A DNA stretch of 64,000 bases from Polyangium spumosum (GTDB lineage Bacteria > Myxococcota_A > Polyangia > Polyangiales > Polyangiaceae). Made by a program: the position numbers and the translations under genes. Under the pieces are notes generated by a model. The model was given only the letters and a program-made list of their open reading frames with translations, searched no databases and was not told where the DNA came from. Below are positions 8,279-17,222 of this stretch, in pieces (the first letter of the stretch is position 1; the number at the start of each line of letters is the position of its first letter). The DNA is taken from NCBI RefSeq assembly GCF_009649845.1, contig NZ_WJIE01000020.1, positions 1 to 64,000 of the forward strand, given 5' to 3'.

Positions 8279-9919
8279 ATGCAGCAAATTGCCACCCCGG
8301 AAGTCCTCCGCGCGCATTCCAGGTTCGCCGCGATCGGACCATGGCTGCTCGCGGTCGCCGTCGCCGGGCTCTCGGTCGCCGTCGGCGCAATGATGATGCG
8401 GCCGCTCGGCGGCCTTTTCCTGATGGCGCCGATCGGGCTCGTCGCGCTGCTCAGCCTCGCGGTGGGCAGCCTCCCGAGCCTGTTTTCGCTCGGCCTGTGC
8501 ACGATCGGGTTCGCTTTCTGCTTCTGGTCCGAGGCGTCCGCCGACCACGTGCCGGGGTTCGGGTTCGCCGAAGTATTCAGGCTCGTCGCGTTCGTCGTGA
8601 CAGGCACGGTCGTCATCCTGGCGGCGGAGTCGGAGCGCCAGGCCCGGCGGCGCGCGCAGGCCGAGCGCGTGTTCGCCCAGCAATCGTTGCGGGAGGCCGA
8701 GCGCGCCGTCGCCGCGGCCCGCGCCTCGCTGGCGGCGCTGCACGAGAGCGAGGAGCGCCACCGCGCCCTCGTCGAGGCATTACGAGAGGCCGATCGGCGC
8801 AAAGACGAGTTTCTGGCCATGCTCTCGCACGAGCTCCGAAACCCCCTGGCCCCCGTCCGCAACAGCCTCTACGTCCTCGGCCGCGCCGCGCCCGGCAGCG
8901 AGCAGGCCAGGCGCGCCGAGCGCGTGATCGAGCGGCAGATCGTCCACATGACGCGGCTCATCGACGACCTGCTCGACGTGACGCGTATCTCACGCGGCAA
9001 GATCGAGCTCCAGCACGGGCCCCTCGACCTCTGCGAGCTCGTCCGTCGCGCCGCCGAGGATCACCGCTCGGTCTTCGAGCAGAACGGCGTCACGCTCTCC
9101 GTCAAGCGCGCCGAGCGGCCCGTCTGGGTGAACGGCGACGCGACGCGGCTCGCGCAGGTCGTGGGCAATTTGCTGCACAACGCGGCCAAGTTCACGGATC
9201 GCGGCGGGCGGGTGCGGGTGTCGGTGTCGCTCGACGGGCCGGAGCGCGCTTCGCTCTGCGTGAGCGATACGGGCATGGGGATCGCGAAGGAGATGCTGCC
9301 GAAGCTCTTCGATCCGTTCACGCAGGCCGACCGGACGATCGCGCGGAGCCGCGGCGGGCTCGGCCTCGGGCTCTCGCTGGTCAGGGGCCTGGTCGAGCTG
9401 CACGGCGGCGAGGTGCGCGCCGAGAGCGACGGCCCGGGCAAGGGCTCCTGCTTCACGATCACGCTGCCCGCGCGGGAGCCCGCGGCCGCGCGTGGCGCGT
9501 CGAGCGTGGAACGCGAAGAGCACCGCTGCGGCCGCATCCTGGTCATCGAGGACAACCACGACGCCGCTTCGAGCCTCGCCGAGGCGCTCGCGGTCGGGCG
9601 GCGTAACGTGCAAGTGGTGGTCGCCCACTCCGGCCCCGAGGGGATCGAGATGGCGCGCTCCTTCGATCCGGAGGTCATCCTGTGTGATCTCGGTCTGCCC
9701 GGGATGAACGGCTACGAGGTCGCGCGGGTGCTGCGCGCGGATCCGGCGCACCGGCGCAAGGTGCTGATCGCGCTCACGGGGTATGCCTCGCCCGAGGATC
9801 GGAGGCTCTCGCGCGCGGCGGGCTTCGACCGGCACCTGGCGAAACCGCTCGACGTCAAAATGCTGGAGCGGCTGCTCGCGGAGGTTTGTGATCCCGCCGG
9901 GCGCGTCTCCGCGGCGTAG
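8279..9919 (+). CDS. Membrane-bound hybrid sensor histidine kinase with C-terminal receiver domain
   Basis: The N-terminus (about residues 15-110) has several hydrophobic segments resembling the KdpD-type DUF4118 membrane module, with no large periplasmic sensor. A coiled coil of Arg/Ala/Glu-rich residues (115-170) leads to a HisKA domain with the phospho-acceptor His184 in SHELRNPLAP. The ATPase part shows N box NLLHNAAKF, G1 SDTGMGI, F box FDPF and G2 GGLGLGLSLV. A receiver domain follows (about 420-540) with acceptor Asp470 in VILCDLGLPGMNG. Phosphate should thus pass from His184 to Asp470 within the protein; no output domain or partner regulator is adjacent. Start ATG at 8279 was chosen because the membrane module begins right after it; the frame is open further up to 8150. 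Its end lies five bases from the convergent SBBP gene. The signal sensed cannot be read from sequence. Confidence 0.9.
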   Translation: MQQIATPEVLRAHSRFAAIGPWLLAVAVAGLSVAVGAMMMRPLGGLFLMAPIGLVALLSLAVGSLPSLFSLGLCTIGFAFCFWSEASADHVPGFGFAEVFRLVAFVVTGTVVILAAESERQARRRAQAERVFAQQSLREAERAVAAARASLAALHESEERHRALVEALREADRRKDEFLAMLSHELRNPLAPVRNSLYVLGRAAPGSEQARRAERVIERQIVHMTRLIDDLLDVTRISRGKIELQHGPLDLCELVRRAAEDHRSVFEQNGVTLSVKRAERPVWVNGDATRLAQVVGNLLHNAAKFTDRGGRVRVSVSLDGPERASLCVSDTGMGIAKEMLPKLFDPFTQADRTIARSRGGLGLGLSLVRGLVELHGGEVRAESDGPGKGSCFTITLPAREPAAARGASSVEREEHRCGRILVIEDNHDAASSLAEALAVGRRNVQVVVAHSGPEGIEMARSFDPEVILCDLGLPGMNGYEVARVLRADPAHRRKVLIALTGYASPEDRRLSRAAGFDRHLAKPLDVKMLERLLAEVCDPAGRVSAA

Positions 9920-9924
9920 GAGCG

Positions 9925-11445
9925 TCAGGGGCCCAGGATCTTCGTGACGAAGCCGGCCCCGCCGAAGTAGAGGGTCGACTGCGCGGCGTTGTGGATGGGG
10001 AAGTCCGCGGAGTTCGTCCAGCCGGTCACGATGGCGCTTCCATACCCATCGACGGCGAGGCCGTACACATAATCGGTGTTGGTTCCGCCCAGATACGTCG
10101 CGTACGCCGCCGCCGATCCCGAACCATTCAGCTCCATCAAGAATCCGTCGATCCAGCCGCCGCGGTAAGACGTCTGGAGCCCATTCACCGTCACCGGGAG
10201 GCTGGTCGAGTCCGTCATCCCCGCGACGTACGCCTTTCCGCTTTTGCTCACGGCGATGTAGGGCGGGTGGCCCCCCGGATTCAGGCCGCTCTCCACCCAG
10301 GTGGAGTACACAATGGCGCTGCCCGGCTCGTTGACCTTCGTCACGAATACGTCCCATTCACCGACGGGTCCGCTCTTCACGCTGCGGAACGCGCCCGGCG
10401 TCGTGGGGAAGTTGGGGGAGTCCGAGAGCCCGAGCACGTAGGCATTGTAAGCGCTGTCCACCGCGATCCCGTAACCGGCGTCGCCCGAGTCCCCTCCGAT
10501 CAGGGTCGAATAATAAGGCGCCGCCCCGCTCGGGATGAGCTCGGTGACGAAGACATCCGAACCATACCCGGGGTGACCGTAGACCCTCTGATAGGCGCCG
10601 GGCGTCGTCGGGAAGGGGACCCCGACGCCGTTCGGCGGAGGGGTCGTGCTCCCGACGACGTATGCATACCCGGCCGCATCGACGGCGATGTCCATGGCGT
10701 CCTCGGAGCCGCTCCCTCCGAGGTACGTCGAGTACACGAGGCTCGAGCCCGACGCATTCAGCTTCGTGACGAATGCATCCGTGTCCCCGCGGCGTGTATT
10801 CTGCATGGCCCCGGGCGTGACAGGGAAATCGCTCGAATACGTCCAGCCCGTCACGTAAGCGTTTCCAGCGGGATCCACGGCGATCCCCATCGGCTCATCG
10901 TCACCGCTACCGCCGAACCGGCTGTAGTAGACGAGCGCATTGCCCGCGGCATTGAGCTTCGCGACGAGGATCCGCTGCGTCGGGCCGTACGAGAAGGTCT
11001 TCGAGAGCACGTACACGCACCCCGCGCCGTCCACCGCCATATCCTGGACGAACTCCGTGCCGGTGCCGCCGAAGGCCGCCGTCCACAGGAGCACGCCGCT
11101 CGGGCTGTACTTGGCGACGAAGATATCCCCGTTGCGCTCGCCCGCCATGTACACGTTCCCCGCCGGGTCCACCCCCGTCCTGCCGTACCAGACGCCTTCC
11201 GTTCCTCCGACGAACGTCGAGAACCCCAGCGAGGTGAGCGCGTCCGTCGCCTCGGCGACGTTCTCCTCTTCGTTCACCACGTCGGAGCCGCCGCTCACCT
11301 CGACCTCCTCCCACGCCTCGACGTCCATCTCGTCCACGGGCGCGCAACCCAGCATCGCCGGCGCGAGGCAGGCCAAACAGAGCCCCGCAGCCGTCCATCG
11401 GCCCGTCGTCATCGTCGCTTTGCCCAAGGTATGCGCAGGATTCAT
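9925..11445 (-). CDS. SBBP-repeat beta-propeller lipoprotein
   Basis: A secreted lipoprotein of about 506 residues: signal peptide with lipobox AMLGC (Cys34), an acidic linker rich in Glu, then tandem SBBP (beta-propeller) repeats across the rest of the protein. Repeats carry the recurring pattern IAVDPAGNAYVTGWT / DAFVTKLNASGSSLVYSTYLGG, roughly every 60 residues. Start ATG at 11445 is supported by GGAGG six bases upstream (11452-11456). Such proteins are abundant in myxobacteria; their ligands are unknown, and a role in binding surface or extracellular material is only inference. An unusual set of TGACG palindromes lies upstream. Confidence 0.88.
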   Translation of the reverse strand: MNPAHTLGKATMTTGRWTAAGLCLACLAPAMLGCAPVDEMDVEAWEEVEVSGGSDVVNEEENVAEATDALTSLGFSTFVGGTEGVWYGRTGVDPAGNVYMAGERNGDIFVAKYSPSGVLLWTAAFGGTGTEFVQDMAVDGAGCVYVLSKTFSYGPTQRILVAKLNAAGNALVYYSRFGGSGDDEPMGIAVDPAGNAYVTGWTYSSDFPVTPGAMQNTRRGDTDAFVTKLNASGSSLVYSTYLGGSGSEDAMDIAVDAAGYAYVVGSTTPPPNGVGVPFPTTPGAYQRVYGHPGYGSDVFVTELIPSGAAPYYSTLIGGDSGDAGYGIAVDSAYNAYVLGLSDSPNFPTTPGAFRSVKSGPVGEWDVFVTKVNEPGSAIVYSTWVESGLNPGGHPPYIAVSKSGKAYVAGMTDSTSLPVTVNGLQTSYRGGWIDGFLMELNGSGSAAAYATYLGGTNTDYVYGLAVDGYGSAIVTGWTNSADFPIHNAAQSTLYFGGAGFVTKILGP

Positions 11446-11552
11446 CGTGTGCCTCCAGTTGTCGGAGGCAGCATGGGCAGGAACCGGGCCAGCGCTCGGG
11501 AAGCCAAAAATAGCGGGTAAAAGCTCGAGCGGGTGTGGCCGTGGAGGGCGGC

Positions 11553-11602
11553 TGACGCGTCCATCGCGCGCGGGTGACGTCAACGGGACCGCTGACGCGT
11601 CA
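11553..11602 (-). promoter_or_regulatory. Three TGACG-type palindromes upstream of the SBBP gene
   Basis: TGACGCGTCC (11553-11562, one half conserved), TGACGTCA (11575-11582, perfect) and GCTGACGCGTCAGC (11591-11604, a perfect 14-bp palindrome) lie with centres 21 and 19 bases apart, i.e. about two helical turns, 110-160 bases before the SBBP start codon. The regular spacing suggests binding sites for a dimeric regulator on one face of DNA. The regulator is unknown. Confidence 0.4.
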
Positions 11603-11607
11603 GCTCA

Positions 11608-11628
11608 CGCGAAGACTCTGTCTTCGCG
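11608..11628 (-). terminator. Hairpin downstream of the formate dehydrogenase gene
   Basis: CGCGAAGAC (11608-11616) pairs perfectly with GTCTTCGCG (11620-11628) across a three-base loop, 25 bases after the stop of the formate dehydrogenase gene. There is no clear T-run, so it may be a stabilising 3' hairpin or a weak terminator. Confidence 0.5.
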
Positions 11629-11652
11629 CCTCCGCGCGGACCCTGCCTGGAG

Positions 11653-14502
11653 TTACTCCGCCGCCTCCGCGGCGTGCCCGTCCCCGTCCGCGCGCGAGAG
11701 GCGCACCGCGCAGAACTTGAATTCGGGGATCTTCCCGAAGGGATCGATCGCGTCGATCGTGAGCACGTTGGCCGCGGCCTCGCGGAAATGGAACGCGATG
11801 AAGACGCTGCCGACGCCGACCTTCGTGGTCGGCTTCGCGACGAGCTCGATCGTGCCGCGGCGCGAGGTCACGCGGACGCGTTCGCCCGGACGAACCCCGA
11901 GCCGCTCGAGGTCTTCGGGGTGGACCTCGACAAACGCCTCGGGGGCGAGGGCGTCGAGGGCGTAGGAGCGGCGGGTCATCGTGCCCGTGTGCCAGTGTTC
12001 GAGCAGGCGGCCGGTGTTCAGGACGAACGGGTATTCGGCGTCGGGCGTCTCGCGGGCCGGGGTGTATTCGCAGGGTACGAGCTTCCCGCGGCCGTCGGGG
12101 GTGGGGAAGCCGTCGTCGAAGAGGATCTGGACGCCGTCCTCGGCCGCCCGATCCGGGGCCGGCCAGAGGCGGCCTTCCTTGCCGAGGATGTCGTAATCGA
12201 GGTTCTGGTAGGCGTCCGTGAGCGAGGTGAACTCGTCGAAGATCTCCTCCACCCGCTGGTAGGGCATCGGGTATCCCATGCGGCTCGAGATATCGCAGAC
12301 GATCTGCCAGTCGAGCCGCGCCTCGCCCGGCGGCGCGAGGGCGGGGCGGCCGATCTGCACGCGGCGGTCGGTGTTCGTGTAGGTGCCGAGTTTTTCGAGG
12401 TAACTCGTGGCCGGCAGGATGACGTCGGCGAACTCGGCGGTCTCGGTGAGGAAGATGTCCTGCACGACGAGGAAATCGAGCTTCCCGAGGGCCTTCTTCA
12501 CCTTGTTCACGTTCGGGTCCGAGAGGAACGGGTTCTCGCCCATGCAATAAAGGGCCTTGAGGTTGCCCTCGAGCGCGGCCGTCGTGATCTCGGTGACCGT
12601 GAGGCCGGGCTTCGGATCGAGCGGGACGCCCCAGGCTTTTTCGAATTTGGCGCGGATGGCCGGGTCGGAGACGCGCTGGTAATCGGGGTACATCATGGGG
12701 ATGAGGCCGGCGTCGCTCGCGCCCTGGACGTTGTTTTGCCCGCGAAGGGGGTGCAGGCCCGTGCCGGGGCGGCCGACGTTGCCCGTGACGAGGCAAAGCG
12801 AGATGAGGCAACGCGCGTTGTCCGTGCCGTGCGTGTGCTGGGAGATGCCCATGCCCCAGAAGGTGATCGCCGCCCGGGCGGAGCCATAAGCCCGCGCGAT
12901 CTCGCGGATGAGATCCGGCGCGACGCCGCAGATCTCGCTCGCGACCTCGGGGCTGTAGCGGGCCACGGTCTCCTTCAGGGCCTCGAAGCCGGTCGTGTGT
13001 TTCTCGACGTAATCGGCGCGGTAGAGGCCCTCGGCGAGGATGACGTGGAGGAGGCCATTGTAGAAGGCGACGTCCGTGCCGGGGCGGATGCGGGCATATC
13101 GCCAGGCGTACTGCGCGACGTCGGGGCGGCGCGGATCGACGACGATGAGCTTCGTGCCTCGAGACGCGGCCTGCTTGAAGAAGGACGAGGCGACGGGGTG
13201 GTTCGCCGTCGTATTGGTGCCGGCGAGCAGCGCGACGTCGGCCTCGGCGATGCCGGCGAACGTGTTCGTGACGGCGCCCGAGCCGATGGTCTCGAGCAGC
13301 GCGGCGACGCTCGAGGCGTGGCAGAGGCGCGTGCAATGGTCGACGTTGTTCGTGCCGAAGGCGGCGCGCACGAGCTTCTGGAAGACGTACGCCTCCTCGA
13401 TCGAGCATTTCGCCGAGCCGAAGCCGGCCAGCGCGGCGGGGCCGTGCGTGTCTCGTGTTTCGCGCAGGCGGCTCGCCACGAGGTCGAGCGCCTCCTCCCA
13501 GCTCGCCTCGCGGAACGCGGGCAGGACGTCCTCGTACCGGACGAGGTGGCCCTTCCGGCGCCCGCCGCGCGCCTCGGTTGCGCTCTGCGATGCATCGGAG
13601 AGCGAGCCCTTCGGATAACGCACGCGGATGAGCGGCTTCTGGAGCCGCTGCGGGTGCATGGCGTAATCGTAGCCATAACGACCCTTCACGCAGAGCCGCT
13701 CGTGGTTCGCCTCGCCGTCGCGGCCGTCGACGTACACGATGCGATTCGTCTCCTCGTCGACGTTGTACGTGAGCGCGCAGCCGACGCCGCAATAAGGACA
13801 AACGCTGTCGACCTGCTTCAAATGCACGCGCGGCGCGAGCGGGGCGCTCACGGGTTTGTTGACGAGCGCGCCGGTGGGACAGACGGCCATACATTCCCCG
13901 CACGAGACACACGTGCTCTCGCCCATCGGTCGATCGAGGTCGAAGCCGATCCGCGCGCCGTATCCCTTGCCCGTCCGGCCGATGACGTCGTTGTGCTGGA
14001 TCTCGTCGCAGCCGCGGACGCAACGATCGCAGAGGATGCAGGCGTCGTGGTGAACGGCGATGACCTTGGAGGACGGGTCCTCGCCGCGCGCGGGGCCACG
14101 CGGCAAGCGGCTGCCGTCGGCGTCGTACCGGCGGGCGAGGGCGAGGAGCTCGTTGCCGCCGGTGGTGCTCTCCTTGGGGCAGACCTCGGGCTGATCGCTC
14201 ATGAGCAGCTCGAGCAGGACCTTGCGCTGGCGCTCGACCTTGGGCGAGGCCGTCGCGACCTTCATGTTCGGCTCGCAAGGCCGCACGCACGAGGCCGCGA
14301 GGGTCCGGCCGCCGACGTCGACGACACAAAGGCGACAGACGCCGACGGGGCGGAGGCGCTCGTCGTGGCAGAGGACCGGGATGTTGATCCCGAGCGCCTT
14401 CGCGGCCTCCCAGATCGTGGTGCCCTCGGGGACGGTGACGCTCCGGCCGTCGATCGTGAGCGTGACTTGGCGCGGGGAGGTATCCTTTGCCGCGGGCGCT
14501 TG
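11653..14502 (-). CDS. Formate dehydrogenase alpha subunit, molybdopterin type with N-terminal NuoG-like Fe-S domains
   Basis: Oxidises formate to CO2 at a bis-molybdopterin (Mo or W) centre in the cytoplasm. Domain order in about 949 residues: a [2Fe-2S] domain (about 15-95; cysteines in VLCHDERLRPVGVCRLC and SCVRPC), a His-Cys/ferredoxin region with HDACILCDRCVRGC and TCVSCGECMAVCP, a further [4Fe-4S] site SVCPYCGVGC, the molybdopterin oxidoreductase core, and the dinucleotide-binding C-terminal barrel (PFVLNTGRLLEHWHTGTMT). The active-site residue, selenocysteine in E. coli FdhF, is Cys394 in CTRLCHASSV. ATG at 14502 was chosen; the frame continues to 14721 but that part is not conserved in type. 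The architecture is that of NAD-linked FdsA-type enzymes, yet no FdsB/FdsG-like genes are adjacent, so its electron acceptor is unknown. A hairpin follows the gene. Confidence 0.92.
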   Translation of the reverse strand, partial: QAPAAKDTSPRQVTLTIDGRSVTVPEGTTIWEAAKALGINIPVLCHDERLRPVGVCRLCVVDVGGRTLAASCVRPCEPNMKVATASPKVERQRKVLLELLMSDQPEVCPKESTTGGNELLALARRYDADGSRLPRGPARGEDPSSKVIAVHHDACILCDRCVRGCDEIQHNDVIGRTGKGYGARIGFDLDRPMGESTCVSCGECMAVCPTGALVNKPVSAPLAPRVHLKQVDSVCPYCGVGCALTYNVDEETNRIVYVDGRDGEANHERLCVKGRYGYDYAMHPQRLQKPLIRVRYPKGSLSDASQSATEARGGRRKGHLVRYEDVLPAFREASWEEALDLVASRLRETRDTHGPAALAGFGSAKCSIEEAYVFQKLVRAAFGTNNVDHCTRLCHASSVAALLETIGSGAVTNTFAGIAEADVALLAGTNTTANHPVASSFFKQAASRGTKLIVVDPRRPDVAQYAWRYARIRPGTDVAFYNGLLHVILAEGLYRADYVEKHTTGFEALKETVARYSPEVASEICGVAPDLIREIARAYGSARAAITFWGMGISQHTHGTDNARCLISLCLVTGNVGRPGTGLHPLRGQNNVQGASDAGLIPMMYPDYQRVSDPAIRAKFEKAWGVPLDPKPGLTVTEITTAALEGNLKALYCMGENPFLSDPNVNKVKKALGKLDFLVVQDIFLTETAEFADVILPATSYLEKLGTYTNTDRRVQIGRPALAPPGEARLDWQIVCDISSRMGYPMPYQRVEEIFDEFTSLTDAYQNLDYDILGKEGRLWPAPDRAAEDGVQILFDDGFPTPDGRGKLVPCEYTPARETPDAEYPFVLNTGRLLEHWHTGTMTRRSYALDALAPEAFVEVHPEDLERLGVRPGERVRVTSRRGTIELVAKPTTKVGVGSVFIAFHFREAAANVLTIDAIDPFGKIPEFKFCAVRLSRADGDGHAAEAAE

Positions 14503-14611
14503 CATGCGGCGGATTGTGGCACGAGCGGGCCTCGACCGAACCCGGGGAAATGCATCGGCTCGGCGCGTCATGAGCGCCCGAGCCGCGTCATGGGCGGCGG
14601 GCGAGCGTCCG

Positions 14612-15130
14612 TCATTCGCAGCCCATTCCGTCGGGAGCGGGCAGGCCGCAGGTGGTGAGCCAGTCGAGCAGGGTTTGCTTCTCCGCCTCGGGGAGCGTGG
14701 CCCCGAGGGGCATGAAGCCACTCTCGACGACCTCGGCCATACGCACGAAGCGAGGCTTCGTGGTCATGCCGTGCAGCGCGCGGGTGTCCTCGTAGGTGAG
14801 CAGCGAGTAAGGCGCGCCCGAGACCGGCGGGGATTGATGGCACGTGTGGCAGTGGGTCTGGAGGACGGCGAAGACATCGCAGGGGAAATCGCCGGTCTCG
14901 GGGGTGACGTCGCAGGTGGTCGGGCCAGCGTCGCCGGCATCGACGTCCCCGCCGCCGCCTCCGCCGCCGCCCGAGCCGGTCGTCGGGAGGGGAGGGATGG
15001 GGGGCTGGCCGGGCGGGACGCATTGACCGTCGAGGCACCCTTCCTCGAGCTCCGCGGTGCACGCGGGGCCGAGGGCGGCGAGGAAAAAGAGGAGGGCGAG
15101 CGGCGCGAGGCGAGGGGGAAGAAGGGGCAT
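14612..15130 (-). CDS. Small lipoprotein with a single c-type haem motif
   Basis: About 172 residues. A signal peptide (LALLFFLAALGPAC) ends in a lipobox cysteine near residue 24; a Pro/Gly linker with a run of eight glycines follows. The globular part has the haem-binding motif CHTCH (in THCHTCHQSPP) and the sequence ending EAEKQTLLDWLTTCG, which resembles the small cytochrome c-like domains of planctomycetes and myxobacteria, where a distal methionine (here perhaps FMPLGA) serves as ligand. Start: ATG at 15130; an ATG at 15148 is also in frame. It lies 109 bases upstream of formate dehydrogenase on the same strand; a role as an electron carrier is plausible but the link to that enzyme is unproven since they act on opposite sides of the membrane. 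Confidence 0.75.
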   Translation of the reverse strand: MPLLPPRLAPLALLFFLAALGPACTAELEEGCLDGQCVPPGQPPIPPLPTTGSGGGGGGGGDVDAGDAGPTTCDVTPETGDFPCDVFAVLQTHCHTCHQSPPVSGAPYSLLTYEDTRALHGMTTKPRFVRMAEVVESGFMPLGATLPEAEKQTLLDWLTTCGLPAPDGMGCE

Positions 15131-15171
15131 TGCGGGAGAATAGCGCAACCGGGCGGGCGTGGCGTCGCCTG

Positions 15172-15206
15172 AAAAGACGAAGCCCCGCGGACGGCGCGGG
15201 GCTTCG
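15172..15206 (-). terminator. Intrinsic terminator after the Cys-rich lipoprotein gene
   Basis: A perfect 12-bp stem (CGAAGCCCCGCG at 15178-15189 with CGCGGGGCTTCG at 15195-15206) with loop GACGG. On the minus strand it is followed by TCTTTTC, and it lies 36 bases beyond the stop codon at 15242. Confidence 0.85.
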
Positions 15207-15241
15207 AAAGGAGCGGCCTCGCTTCCGCGAGGGCGCGTCGA

Positions 15242-15910
15242 TTACTGGCAGGTGTCCGACATCGCGATCGTGTGCGGGCAATGCGTCGCCGCCTGCGTCG
15301 CGTCGGTCGCCGCCACCGTGAGGTGGTAGAGGCGGCACTCGGTCGTATTGCCGGCGGTGAAGTTCGTCGCGTTGTACTTCATGCCCGCGGCCGTCCAGGC
15401 CATGCACGACTCCATGCATTCGCCCTCCTGCGGCCACTGGGTCGGGCAAGCCTCCACCGCGAGGGAGCAGAACGCCTGGCAGAGCGAGCCACACGTGCTG
15501 TCACCGCTCGGCCCGGCGTGCGGGCAGTGCAGCGCCGGATCGGTCGCCGCCACGCTCGCGTGGTAGATGCGGCACTGCATCGTGTTGCCGACCGCGTCGG
15601 CGTCCTTGCCGGTGTCCGGGAGGCCCGCGCACGTGCCCATGCAGCTCGCCTTGTCGGCATACTGCTGAAATTCGCCCGTACAGTCCGCGGCGATGTCCGT
15701 GCAATACTTGTCGCAGTCGACGGCCGCCGCGCCGCCGCCGGAGCCGCCCATGCCGCCCGCGCCGCCGCCGCTGCCGCCCATGCCGCCCGCCGCGCCGGAG
15801 CCGCCCGAACCGCCGTTGCCGCCGGTGTTCTCGTCCCCGCAGCCCGTCGTCGTGAGGAGGGACGTCGAAGCGAGCAAAGCACCCAGGAAAAGAAGTCCAC
15901 GCTTGGTCAT
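15242..15910 (-). CDS. Cys-rich lipoprotein with two copies of a CRxYHxxVAATD module
   Basis: About 222 residues. Signal peptide with lipobox LTTTGC, then a flexible Gly/Ser/Ala linker (roughly residues 27-63) of GGSGG and GGMGG units. The rest is a duplication: each roughly 75-residue half has four to six cysteines at the start, including C-x3-C, followed by NTxxCRxYHxxVAATD and ending HCPH. The cysteines probably form disulfides outside the cell; the fixed His residues could bind metal or haem, but CxxCH is absent. I do not recognise a characterised family. The start ATG at 15910 sits at the head of the signal peptide; an ATG at 15928 is also in frame. The gene ends at a strong terminator, so it appears to be a single-gene unit. 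Confidence 0.75.
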   Translation of the reverse strand: MTKRGLLFLGALLASTSLLTTTGCGDENTGGNGGSGGSGAAGGMGGSGGGAGGMGGSGGGAAAVDCDKYCTDIAADCTGEFQQYADKASCMGTCAGLPDTGKDADAVGNTMQCRIYHASVAATDPALHCPHAGPSGDSTCGSLCQAFCSLAVEACPTQWPQEGECMESCMAWTAAGMKYNATNFTAGNTTECRLYHLTVAATDATQAATHCPHTIAMSDTCQ

Positions 15911-16475
15911 GTAAAGCACTCTCTCCATCTCCGACCAGGACGTCGAGGCTCGGGCGCTCGCCGCGAAAACGCTCGCGAAGAGGCGCTCGCCCGAGACGAA
16001 AGGAGGTCGGAGTCGACATTTACGCGCGGCGAGGACGGACGGTTCCATGGCGCGATATCCACGATCCACGCGGAGATCTGGGTGGTTGTGTTTTTGCTAA
16101 CGATGCCCGCCGGGCGCGATTTCCGGGCCATCCATGCGCCATCCCCCCGAGGCGCCGAGGGTCCGATTCTCGGGTCACGTGTTTCCTACGAATGGAGGAC
16201 GGTCGGTACGATCTGTAGAGAATGGAGATCGCCCCTAGGGAGGGTCAATTGCAGGAAAACGACGTCGACCCTGGAACGACCGTACCCGCGCCGCACACCG
16301 GCGCCGGTCGAGACACCGTCGGAATGCAATCGTTGCCGAGCCGCATGGCAATAGCTGCTCGCCCGCACCCCCTCCCCCCGCCGCGCAGGGCCCCCGGCGT
16401 TCAGCCTGGGCATCCGCCGTGCGACGACAGCGGAGCCCCGACGGCTGGTCCAGCGCTTGCTCGTGTTTTTGCGCC
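15911..16475. other. Long intergenic region between divergent genes
   Basis: About 565 bases between the lipoprotein gene (minus) and the zinc-ribbon gene (plus). It must contain two divergent promoters. The frames open here are low-complexity Arg/Pro/Ala and I judge them non-coding. There is no RNA gene, repeat or terminator that I can recognise. Confidence 0.4.
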
Positions 16476-17141
16476 ATGTCGACGAGGCCCTCGCCCAGGA
16501 ACGTTCTCGGCACCACGAAGAGCGCAGACACGAGCGACCCGGGGCCCGTTTCGTCGAACCGGGGCAGCGGCGTCCGTCGCATCACGAGCCCCAGCCCGCT
16601 GTCCCCGCCGAGCGACACGCTCGCCGCGGCCCTGACCTTCCTCGAGGGCGTCGCCTCGCGCCGGATGTGCCGGGAAGAGCTGCGCTCGTGGATCGACCGC
16701 AACCTCGTGCATCCCGGCTACATGGCCCGCCCCTGGCGGATCCAGGAGCCGCTCTTCGGCGCCTTGCCGAACGACAAGCATTGCAGCGCGTTTTTGCCCG
16801 AGGTGCCGCCGACGGACGAGACGGCCGCCATCCTGGTCCGCACCCGCGCGCGCGTGGTCGGCCACCTGCGCGGGCTGATCCAGAGCCCGGTCGACGACCG
16901 CTTCCTCTCGGCCGCCATCTTCGCCGGCCGGGTGCGCAGGGTCGTCGTGGGCGAAGAAATGCAGTGGGTCCCGCGCCCGCGCAGCCACGACATCCTGAGC
17001 GACATCGTGACGAGCCTCTTCGTCTCCGACATCCTCGGCCGTCGAGAGTTTTACGCGCAAAACCTGTGCGTTTGTGACACATGTGGCCGCGTGCGGTTCG
17101 AAATCGAGCCGCCCCAGCGGAACAAGTGCTTCTTCTGCTAG
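16476..17141 (+). CDS. Unrecognised protein with C-terminal zinc ribbon
   Basis: About 221 residues, no signal peptide. The first 45 residues are Ser/Pro-rich and probably disordered; the middle (residues 50-190) is a compact mixed helical domain. The C-terminus has two cysteine pairs, CDTC and CFFC, in NLCVCDTCGRVRFE and RNKCFFC, typical of a zinc ribbon. I do not recognise the family and cannot assign a function. The start ATG at 16476 is tentative: the frame is open to 16419 and the conserved-looking part begins only near residue 47. It ends 81 bases before the threonine aldolase gene on the same strand. Confidence 0.65.
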   Translation: MSTRPSPRNVLGTTKSADTSDPGPVSSNRGSGVRRITSPSPLSPPSDTLAAALTFLEGVASRRMCREELRSWIDRNLVHPGYMARPWRIQEPLFGALPNDKHCSAFLPEVPPTDETAAILVRTRARVVGHLRGLIQSPVDDRFLSAAIFAGRVRRVVVGEEMQWVPRPRSHDILSDIVTSLFVSDILGRREFYAQNLCVCDTCGRVRFEIEPPQRNKCFFC

Positions 17142-17222
17142 AACGCCCGCGTCCGTCCGTGACGCCCGCTTTCCCGCAAACAAGGCGTTGCCAAGCGCGC
17201 TCCTTCCGGGCGAAGTAGGGGC

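Noticed and set aside
16186-16413. A 75-codon minus-strand frame in the long intergenic region
   Set aside because: No ribosome-binding site, no motif, composition like non-coding GC-rich DNA.
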